Positions 47,451-57,900 of a DNA stretch of 64,000 nt are shown here, piece by piece. A program made the translations under genes and the position numbers. Position 1 is the first letter of the stretch. The number at the start of each line of letters is the position of its first letter. This stretch comes from Amphiura filiformis (Eukaryota > Echinodermata > Ophiuroidea > Amphilepidida > Amphiuridae). Location: NCBI RefSeq assembly GCF_039555335.1, contig NC_092636.1, positions 53,809,706 to 53,873,705 of the forward strand. The letters are read 5' to 3'. The notes beneath the pieces were generated by a model, which made no database searches, was not told the DNA's origin, and was given only the letters and a program-made list of their open reading frames with translations.

Positions 47451-48537
47451 AAGATTTTGATTTTCACAGGCTTCAACTTGCCAAGCGAGCTTTTTTTTGG
47501 GTCAACGTTTTTACTTTTCAAAGTAACATAATTCGCTAACGAAAGATATTTCCCAACTTTCTAAAGCACATCATATGTCATAGTTTTGTCAGAATTTCGG
47601 TTTTGATTGCACAATTTTTCAATTCCTACTATCAATTTTGTCAAAATCAACTCGCGAATGTGCCCATGGATGGATGATTTTGCAAGCCACGATAGAAATA
47701 TCGATTATTTCTGCTGGTGGTTATATTAGAAGATCTCACACAACCAAATCAGAGTCCCATAGAGATATGTGCTAAATTTGCCTTAAGAAAACGTCATTTT
47801 TTCTTCACAGGAGCGACTCAGTTTTAAGCGCCAGCTATGATGGTTGAAATCAGCCCTTGCCTGATCCCTCTGGCTGGGAAAAAATATAGGTTGACCGTCA
47901 TTATTTTTTACGACTGGCCCTCGAAGTCTACGATGTCTGGGAATTGCCTATTTTACAGGCAAAACCATGCCAGTGTTTCTGTAAAGAAAAGGCTGCTTAA
48001 AATCATTAACAATTATTTGATCTACCCCATCTGTGGTACACTTGCAGGAAATAATATTACTAATCATGACCAATCCAAATTTGGCTAAAATTATGCAAAT
48101 TTCTGCTCATTTTAATGCTTAAATTGAGAATCCATGGGTTTTTCTAAGAAGTGATATTAAGGGCGCACAACGATATAATTCTATTTGGTGGTGTGAAATC
48201 AGAAATGAAGTCCTGGTTGGACATTTTGGCAGTTACAAGTGAAAAAAGGTGAAATTAAAACGGAATTCTGACTAACCTATAATATATAGACCCACACGAT
48301 GTGCCTTACAGAGGTGGGAAATATCTTTCTTTAGTAAACAATATTAGTTTGAAACGCTAAAAAAATCCCCCAATATTTTGCCAGGGTGGTCTATACAATC
48401 ATCCCACAATGTTGACGCCCGATAATGGGTTTCTGACCAAATTAACCTCATATTTGCCCATTTTAGCCCGAAAGTGCAAATCCATTAATGTCAAAAAGAA
48501 ATCTACGCCATCTGGCTGAAACTAAGCCCCGGCCCAC
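47451..48537. other. Intergenic, no gene seen
   Basis: No ORF with coding character and no clear repeat. Confidence 0.4.
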
Positions 48538-48728
48538 CAGTGGCGTACACGGGGGTAGGACACTTATATCAGTCAGAGTAGGCCTACTTGTCAGTCTTGG
48601 GAAATGCTCCCACTCTGGGGAAATTAAGGGTTACCAATTATGGCAAGCGAAGCAAGCCGAAATGTTTTGAGCAGTCGGGGGAATCAAAACCCGCGCCCCT
48701 CCCCTTTTGAAAATCTGCGGCGCCACTG
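48538..48728. mobile_element. hAT-like MITE
   Basis: CAGTGGCGTACACGG at the left and CTGCGGCGCCACTG at the right. Target duplication not convincing. Non-coding. Confidence 0.5.
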
Positions 48729-50783
48729 GGGCCTCTTCTGGACTTAACACGCGTAAAAAATTGGTATTTTACACTATTTTGGCCCATAATCGGGCCGAAC
48801 CTTGGTGAGAAACAGGGTCCTTGCCCCTTTTCTTTAACTTTGCCTTTCCGATTTTCTCTTTCGTTTTTTGACAGGCGGACCATTTTTATTGAAATAGAAG
48901 CTTTTTGAATTTGTGACCACTTTGTTGCCAAAAAAACTGACCACTTTATAGACCTTTCTGTTTATAACTCAAGCTCTAGAACCGTAGATGTCGCAGATAG
49001 GTCAAATGATACTTTTTCTAAATCGTTATGACCAGATATACTTTGGTATAGCCTACTTTGTCGTGATTTTTGACAAAATTTGGCCGATTTTGAAATTTGA
49101 ACCTTGACCCCTAGGGATATTTATTGAATATGTTAACATATAGCTTATCATTTTATATGCATATTTTCTGATCGATTAGAAGCTGATTTCCGAGGGCGGG
49201 TACGCTAGCTCCTATATAGCTCCAGAACATGCAAAACTAATAATAAATATTCACAATATTTTAATATAGAAAGCAGGATGGTATATTTTCGCCCATTTTG
49301 ATAGCCCGTTCGTCCAATGTCGTTCATTATTATGTTTTGATGAATCCAAGTGTGTGAAAATATTGGATCCAAAACATAATACTGATAAAATTGGATGCTT
49401 TACGCCCAATATTTATTGGTCTCGCTATGAGTTTTCAAATATTGGACTCGACTACGCCTCGTTTTAGCTCGTCCAATATTTTATCTCGACCAATAAATAG
49501 GCCTATGTGCTCAATCAAGTCAATTTTATTATTAACAACACACTAGTGTTTAAAGAAAAATACCAGAATTTAATAGTTGCCGTTTACAGACAGCAATCAC
49601 TGGTACATCTTTTATACACAAGCTTAATCGTTGCACGCTGAATTCAAATCAACAGGCCCTACAAGTAACTGCAACTTTTAAATTCGGGTTTTTTTCTTTA
49701 AACATACTGTTGTGTTGACGACATTGGACGAAAAGGTATCAAAATGCGTATATATATATATTCATCGTTCTTTGCTATGTTACAATACACTCCTCCCTTC
49801 GTCATACATAAATTCGCCTATAGCCCATTTCCCTAAAATATTTTTTTCAAAAAATCACACTTGGCAGGGGTGGGCCTCGAACCGCGACGCGGGGTTGCAG
49901 AGTTGAAATACATCATAGCGAGACTGTTATGATTTTATGACACCTTGTTTAATCTATAGGCGCTAATTTTAAAATCTACTCATGTTGTTAGTTTGGGCAC
50001 ATTTTCCTCTCAAAATGACCGCAGGTCTCAAGATAATCAACTAATATATAGCATATTATTAAAGGCATAAATAAAAGAGACTTTGCCCAGAACATCATTC
50101 GGGTCCCCCGGGTTAGGGTCATTGGTGTGATTAGAAACTTAATAGCGCTTTAATGCCGAGCGTGTGAATCCAACGCATACGCAAAACCATTTAGGGAAAT
50201 CCAGTCAATGACGAAAGAAACGTGAAGTGTATCTTATTCACAAGTTCAGGCCGGGATGAGAACGTGTTTTGAACCGATAACTAATGTTATAACCTTCCTA
50301 TTTTCTGAGAAATTCGATTATTCTGAAAAGGCAGATGGAATTGCGTCCATTATTGCCCTTGATATCATGCATGATGGAGTGGTCCTTTTTGGAGTAAAAA
50401 TTTTACTTTTTAAAGTGCACTCTCGCCATGCTCACTCGTTTTGCTCACTCTTTTTCATTTAAAGTTAGCAACTATTTTAAACTGTTTCGATTTGGCAGTT
50501 CACAGCATCTTGTGAATGGTAGTGAGCTTTAGGAAAAATGCATTGATCATTTCGTAGCGAGTGTGTAGAAGAATTCAAATATCCAGATATTTAAATCTTT
50601 GTAGGTCCTGTGGTTCTTGAGTTATGTTGTAAAGAGGGCTGAAACAAAAACACTTTTAATTTGTAGAATGAACTTTTGCAAAACATCAAAGTGTTATTTG
50701 TCAATAATATAGGCCTACTATTGATTTAGATAATGAAAATCGAATTTTTGGCTGCTTCGACCAACAATACCTATAGTCTACCC
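48729..50783. other. Intergenic, no gene seen
   Basis: AT-rich. Near 49865-49910 the minus strand has GCGGTTCGAGGCCCACC, B-box-like, but no A box was found. 49345-49500 has opposed CCAATATTT words (ATTGGATCC... / ...CCAATATT). Confidence 0.4.
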
Positions 50784-50787
50784 TTAA

Positions 50788-51430
50788 GGGCTGGGGTATG
50801 AACGTTTGGACAGTATTTATTTGACATCAGACATATCGAATTGCATTCTGAATACGAAGAATGTCCTTCTGATATCAAATAATTTTGATTTTTGAAATTC
50901 GCAATGTAATACACATTTTATGGCAAATCATTAAAATTGATATTTTGATATTTAACAGTACTTGAAGTAAACTTTATAAATCTGATGATTTATTCTTAAA
51001 GTGTAGTAGGTGGGATGAAAAGCCGACGATCAATTGAAAATTTTGACCTTTCGCATTGAAGATATGGATTTTTTCCCCAAAACACCAAAAAAATTAGGTC
51101 TTTTTGGGAAAAAAATCCATATCTTCAATATGAAAGGTCAAAATTTTCAATTGACCGTCGGCTTTTCCTCCCTGCTACATACACTTTAAGAATATGTCAT
51201 TAGATTGATATAATTTACTTCGAGGACTGTTATATGTCAAAAATTTGAAAAATATCAAATTTTTATAATTTGTCATAAAATTTGTATTATATTGTGACTT
51301 TCAAAAAATGAAAATTATTTGATATCAGAAAGACATGCTTCGTATTCAGAATACAATTCGATAGGTCTGAGGTGCTCTCATGTCCCACAAAAATACTGTC
51401 GAAACGCAATAAACGCTCATTTTAGATCCC
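50788..51430. mobile_element. 643-bp TTAA-flanked foldback MITE
   Basis: TTAA at 50784-50787 and 51431-51434. Ends GGGCTGGGGTATGAACGTTT and AAACGCTCATTTTAGATCCC are imperfect inverses, and the two arms (about 290 bp) pair almost to the centre: TTTTCCCCAAAACACC opposes GGTCTTTTTGGGAAAAA near 51090. No ORF. TTAA suggests piggyBac or Kolobok mobilisation. Confidence 0.88.
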
Positions 51431-51434
51431 TTAA

Positions 51435-53071
51435 GAGATCCTATATATTAGAGTGATCAGCTCATATATTTTTGACAATACAATGTTTCCAATTCAGCAT
51501 AAAGGGCAAGCGGTTTGTTAGTTTGTCACACGTCTAAATCAATCACAATAATATTGGAAATATACTATCTTTAGTTTGAAGACGTTCAAATATGCAAATT
51601 GTCAACTTGCTGCACCCATACCTTATTGTATATATTATATATAGTTTACCGGTACATGTTTTATAGCCAATTTATCTGTATGAGTTCAAAACATGTTTGT
51701 GGTTCAACAAACTGTGCGGTAAAAAAAGAGGAAACGCAACTTAGGGAAACATAATTGTGCTATAGGTCTAATTCGAAAATTCACCTATATTAGTAGGCCT
51801 ACAATACGAAGACTCTTTGGGAAGGGGTATATACTCCTATTGAATTTCTCGGCTACAGCCCGGTACTTTTAAATAGGCGTAACCCTTTTGTTGCATTTCT
51901 TATCTGTATTTTAAAAGCGAAGTTTGCCAACATGGCCAAGGTATTCGAATATTGCACAGTCGTCACAATTTTGTAGGTGTGCCAGATCCTGCGTTCAAGC
52001 CTAAAAAAGTGACTAAATGCATTTAGAAATTTAATGCATCATTATTCATATTTTGACATAATAATAATTATAGGACCATTATGCCGTATCTCAAGGCACA
52101 GCAGTCTCGGGTGAGTGGAAAATGCAATTGTTGCAATTTCTTAGAGTATTTTTGTTTGATATTGCTAATTGATTTTAAAGAAAAAAAATCGTGAAAACTT
52201 TCAAATAGGCCTACTATATTGCGTTCCGGTCATCTTTTTGTATAGGAACAAGTTCCTGTACTGGTAAATGCCACACAAACATTTTAGACATGCCTATGAT
52301 ATAGAAAAACCAACTTAATACATGTATTCCTTGAACAGGGAAGATGCGAATCTTATTAATTTATTATCAAGAAACCCCTCAAATATGCGTTTTCCGAAAT
52401 TTAAACCTCATATATAATTTAGATTATATAAACATATGACAAACCAGGGCCAAGGTTTTGATATCAGCATCACACAATCACATTATTGATACCAAGTGCA
52501 AAGTCACCAAAAATGTATTCTTTCTCGTGATTGGTTGATTTATAAATGAATCAACCAAAAGATGACACTTGTATTAACCTCCCTGGGGTGTTAGAGATGA
52601 CGTTGTCATAATATATAAACAGTTTGCTAACACTTGACCCATCAGACGTGCAGATGAGGAGATAATCGTCAACTTGAAGATTCCATTCCTCGGAATTATT
52701 ATCTATTTTATTGCGATTTAGTGTAAAGAGGTAAGTCACTTATATTTTAATAACGATATTTATTTCGTGTTTGTACCAACATTAATTTGACCAAGTAAGA
52801 ATCATAGGAAATTTATATAAAAAATTGAGTTCTTTCTACAAATCACTTTGAAAACTTGCTTGATTTATTGTTGTTAATGAGTTATGTACGTTTTACAAAA
52901 GTGTTGTTGTTTCAGCCCTCTTTACAAAATAACTCAAGAACCACAGAACCTACACAAGTATATAATAATAGATTTCACGGTTAATCGGGGGGGGAGGGGA
53001 TGTGAGTTTTGATCTGGCGGATTTCCTTTACTCATCAGGGAGGCAATTTTTTTTTCGGTCTCACTATTTTT
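51435..53071. other. Intergenic, repeat fragment at the end
   Basis: No gene. 52985-53070 (G run, CTCATCAGGGAGGCAA, TTTTTTTTCGGTCTCAC) matches the inside of the Harbinger-like element at 23758-24092. Confidence 0.45.
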
Positions 53072-53465
53072 TTTTCATTCATTCATTCATTCATTCATTC
53101 ATATTTTATTTCCATAAAAATCAAAGACATTACATAAAAAAATAATATATAAACACGGTACATATGGAGGAAAAGGCTGGAAGACCAAAAAGGTCTTTTT
53201 CAAAAAACTGACTGTAATATCTATTAAGCTCGTGACAATGCTTATGGTGCAACGTAGCCTTATCGCATATGTTGCGTAAGTCGGAAGGGGGAGGGGCCTT
53301 CAAATATTTTTGTACGTACGGGATGTGAGACACAGACTTTCGGATACTGACTTTCTCTATACCTACTTTTTGCTGTTTTGGCACCATCAGTTTACTAATT
53401 TCCCACAAAAAACACACAAGCGGTTTTAGGGGCACTTTTGCCCAAATGCGCCCATTTTGGCGCAT
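53072..53465 (-). mobile_element. Probable LINE 3' end with (GAAT)n tail
   Basis: A minus-strand frame ends with HHKHCHELNRYYSQFFEKDL and is followed by an AT-rich tail and (GAAT)n at 53075-53102, the layout of a LINE 3' end. No reverse transcriptase motif remains, so the call is tentative. Confidence 0.4.
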
Positions 53466-54063
53466 TGGACGGTCTCCACTTAAAACCCACCCATCGATAT
53501 ACCAAAATCGCTAGAAAGGTACCCCCAAACCGTGGCACATCCTATACCTTCAAGTCACCAGGGAGAACCCCCTCCAGGTGCGTGAGGTCCCAGGTTCAAT
53601 TACAGGGTGGAAACTTGCTGCCCCCCCTACTGACTTGGAAAAAAATCGGAATTTAATTGGAAACAACTGTGGATTAATTAATTGAGTACATGAACCGTGA
53701 GAATCTATCTGTCCCGTGATTCCATTCGTGGACAAGATGGACTTTGAATAATTATTGACATTATCTCATGTGAATGACTGTTTATTTCAAAATTCCATAC
53801 ATTAGCCCCAAGGATTCAAAGTCGGGTTGCGTTTTTATTGAGACACCCTGTACACCATGTTTGTTACGTTTTTGATATTTAGCCTATATTTGGAAGTCTC
53901 GTTATTTAGAATCATGATTGTTTTCTCAAAATTAAGAAGCCATGGCATCAAGTTATTATTCACTGGGCCAGTATTTGGCAAGAAGAGCAAATCCTATGCG
54001 GATAATTGTTTTTCCTGATATTTACATAGGAGGCCCCGTGTGCATGGAGTGCCGAGCAGCAGA
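53466..54063. other. Intergenic, no gene seen
   Basis: No supportable ORF or repeat. Confidence 0.4.
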
Positions 54064-54443
54064 CACAAAAACTACAAAACGTTCGACAGGAAACGTTTCG
54101 GCATAAATGTCGGGTTATAAAAAGGGTATAAGACGTATTCAGAAAACATTTTGAAAGCTTGGCGTAAAAGATTCTAACATAATGTATTAAGGTGTTGACA
54201 AAATATTTCTCAAAAATGTTTGCCAACAATATTTTCAATAACATTACAATAACATACAATAACATTACAATAACATTTCGACAACATTTTGAAATGTTGT
54301 TGTAGTAGGGTTTTTTCAAAATGTTTTCATCACCTTTACAGAACCTGACATGTAAATATTATTAAAATGTTTTGAATAAAACCAACACGCTTTTGATATA
54401 ACACGCATAACGTTTCAAAAACAGTTTTGTATTTGCTGTGTAT
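54064..54443. mobile_element. Palindromic-family element, diverged copy D
   Basis: AAACGTTCGACAGGAAACGT, AAATGTCGGGTTATAAAAAG, ACATTTTGAAATGTTGTTGT and the end TTTTGTATTTGCTGTGT match copies B and C at lower identity. Lies about 290 bases upstream of the gene 2 start. Confidence 0.65.
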
Positions 54444-54731
54444 GTCCCTATAAGTGAGATATCAACAAGAACTGCGTTTAAAAAGACAGCGCAGTGCATG
54501 CTGGTGATTGCGCAAGACATGCTGGTGATGAAACTAAGACACGATACATTTTCCATTGTTAATTAATATTTTGACTCATTAATGTAATTTCATTAAATTT
54601 GGACGTTATTAATTATAGTTCATCATACAATCCAGCCTTAAAACTGCGATGTAGGCTTATATTATGAAAATATTAAACTTATAATAATAACATCAACTGT
54701 TTATCTTTTTTCTTTATACAGAGTAAACAGG

Positions 54732-54978
54732 ATGGATGCGCACCAACTTTGTGGTGTTATCCTTTTAGTGGTCGTTGCCGTTGTTGGCGATCCACTGACA
54801 GTAGATAGCTTGACACGAAGACAAAACCAAATAACACTGGATACCTTTATCTTTTTCCAAGAGCAAATAGAAGTCCATGTATATTATATAGAGAAAAGAA
54901 TAACAGAGCTTGAAGAAAAAGTCAGGATACTGGAGGAAGGTCGAGGCAGCTCTGCGCAGCCCGGTGAAGACGATACAC
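54732..54978 (+). CDS. Gene 2 coding exon 1: signal peptide and coiled coil
   Basis: Begins MDAHQLCGVILLVVVAVVG, a signal peptide, then a helical segment ending IEKRITELEEKVRILEEG, a typical coiled coil. Ends in phase 1 at CAC/GTAAGA, the same phase as exon 1 of gene 1. No sign of the 40-bp repeat here. Confidence 0.85.
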
Positions 54979-57900
54979 GTAAGAATTTTAGACTAAATAC
55001 TGAATCTTGTTTTAATAAAAATCCCTTTAAAAGGGATGTACCGGCGCGGCAAAAGGATAAATTACAATGAGTAGCATCAGATTTCTTCTATATTATACAA
55101 AATAATTTTAAGTGTAAAGATTATGGTTGTTTGAACATTTTGAGCCAATTTCCATTTGAACATTGTTAAAATAATATTGAATCGAGTTTCGAGAAGAAGG
55201 GACAAACCATTCAAATGATTATATCGTCAGCTAGCACTCAGTAGGGAAGGATGACTTAGATAGTCATGTTGTTATTTAAAGTTGGTACAAGCGTCGATTT
55301 TATGTAAGCCGTTTAACATGATTAATGAAAAACTGTGCACCATCTTCTGTAACTCATTAAATTTGACGCAAGGGGTTGTGCAGGGCTAAATTTCCTTATA
55401 ATTGCCCAAACTAATTGTCCCTTCTCGACGTGCCAAGAAATCCCCCTTGCATGTCAGTGGCACCAAAGCTTGTTGATCTCATATTTCCAAACCTGACATG
55501 GCATGGTGCAGAAGTGCAGATAGCTTGTGCGACTGCGTGCAGCGAGTAGACAATTGAGTATATTCCATTCTACCATTTTCTAGGTTATTATGTGTTATTT
55601 CAAAATGTGCCCATCTTTCGTTATATCCGTTGCTATTGTTCTTTCTGGTAGGACCTGGCCAGCCTGATCAACCAAGACAACCAGAAGAAACAGGAGATCC
55701 AGATCCACATCAGCCTGAACCAGGACCTGAACCAACACCAGATCCAGGACCTGGACCAGATGCAGGACCAGATCCAGGACCGGATGCAGGACCAGATCCA
55801 GGACCGGATGCAGGACCAGATTCAGGAAGAGAAGAACCAGAGAATGAAAATCCAAAAAAGGTAGGTTTATAAACGTGTTAAGCTGAATTTATACTTCATC
55901 GCTGAGCGATATGGATTGGTTTTTAGCTAATGAGGTGGAGCGCTTTTTGTTGCGTTGGGAAAAACGCGCTAGCGCTACCTCATTGGTCAAATACCAATCG
56001 CTCATCGTTTAGCAATGCTCTATGGAATATAAATTCAGCTTTACTACCATTTGAAATTTTTGTTGAAATGACCCAAAAAATCACCAAAATCTGTAAATAA
56101 TTTGCAATTTGTTCCTGAAATTTCCGAAATTTGGGTCGGTCAGGAACAATTTTTCCCCAATTTGTTCAAAATCTGGGTCGGTCGGGCCCGTAGAACAGGG
56201 TTTTCTTTTTTCGTCGCCTTATCACTGATGATTAGTATACTACTAAAAGGATTGTTAATGTTACTTTATAAACAGAAACCGAAACCCGGGAAAGGAAAAA
56301 AGCCAAAACCTGATTTGCCGACTACGTTGATGCCAACTACAGCCAAACCAGCTACTACCATGAGAGTAACTACGACACCACCAGGCGCACAATATGACCG
56401 AACTTGTGCCGAAATATTCAACCATGGCTACATCTACAGTGCGGACTATACCGTTGATCCTGATAGGGATGGTCCTATTGAACCATTTACAGTATTTTGC
56501 GACATGGAGAGCGGCGAAGGTGCGTTACTAAACCAGAAAGTAAATAACTTAAAAATTCATTATTCATATTGAGAATCCCTCAAAACACATCTTGGTGGCG
56601 TTGCTGACTGAACCCCTTTTCGTGGGCAAGATTCAGGGATGATATTAATTTTTAGCTTAACATGGTTGTACATAGTATAGGCCTACGCAGCGGGCTCATT
56701 ATAGGCCTAGCTGAATCGAATTTGAGTAGCTGCGAACGTTTATCTTGAAAAGGGTTGACTAGGGTATAGCATATATTTAGTGTTTAAGGGTGTGGTACTA
56801 AATATCGTGTAAACTACACAATTGCCCAAAAGCATAATACAACGGGCAATCATTGTGGATAATTAATGGTTGGCACCGGCCCAGGTATTGCCGATGCCAA
56901 ACCACTACAATATGCTATAGGCCATTTCTTCCCATAACTGTTTAGCCGGCCTATTTCAGGTATAACCCAAGTTGGACATAGTGATGAACAACCAGCTATA
57001 CCAGTTAATGGCTTTGAAAATCCAGGCTCGTTCAATTTGGAACCCGTCTATGCTAATGGCGCTACAATGGAGCAATTAGGAGCCATGGCAGATGCATCAA
57101 AATCGTGCAGACAATACGTGAAGGTAGGTCTACGTCTATGGTTGGCTATTCGGGTCATAATTACGTGTATCTTAATAAACGTAATGATCCGAAATTTCGA
57201 ATACACGTATTAATACACGTAATGACCCGAATAGCCATCCATAGGCCTATACGTCAGTGGTACCCCGTTCATTGTGTCGTTTAACAGATATTCTATAATC
57301 GGAGCCAGATATAGAAATACTAGTTTTGCGTCTGACGTCATTTGTCAATCAAACTCAGAAACGATTTGTTTGTTACGATTCGTCGTGATGATTGAAATTT
57401 CTGAACGTAGCGGTAAAACAGCGTGAATTTTGGTTAAATTTATACACCAAAAGCCTTTGGCCTTATAGGCAACTTTCTTTTCTGAAGGCACTATATGTCA
57501 ACAACGCCCAGAAAAGTTGATTCCTTTTCTTCGATGAAGGCACCAGATGAATCGGCCTTCCTTTTACGCACTACTAACCAATCACGGCCTGCAAGGAGCC
57601 CGTTAGAAACAAACTAGTATTTTTATCTCTGGCTCCGATAGTTGTTGTTGAAGTAGCCTATATTTTATTATAAAATCTCAGCTATATCCCAGTCAACACA
57701 CTACCTTTTCACGACGTTCGCTGACATTGTACATAGGTTGTAATAAGGTAATTTACAACGTTATTACAACGTTCCTGGACATGATTTTAAAAAAGCCTTC
57801 GAAACATTCGGTAATGACATATTATTTACGTCTTAAACACCAAGTTAACTTTCTGCAATTCATACGTTGTTACGACGTCCCACCGGCACGTTTGAATGAT

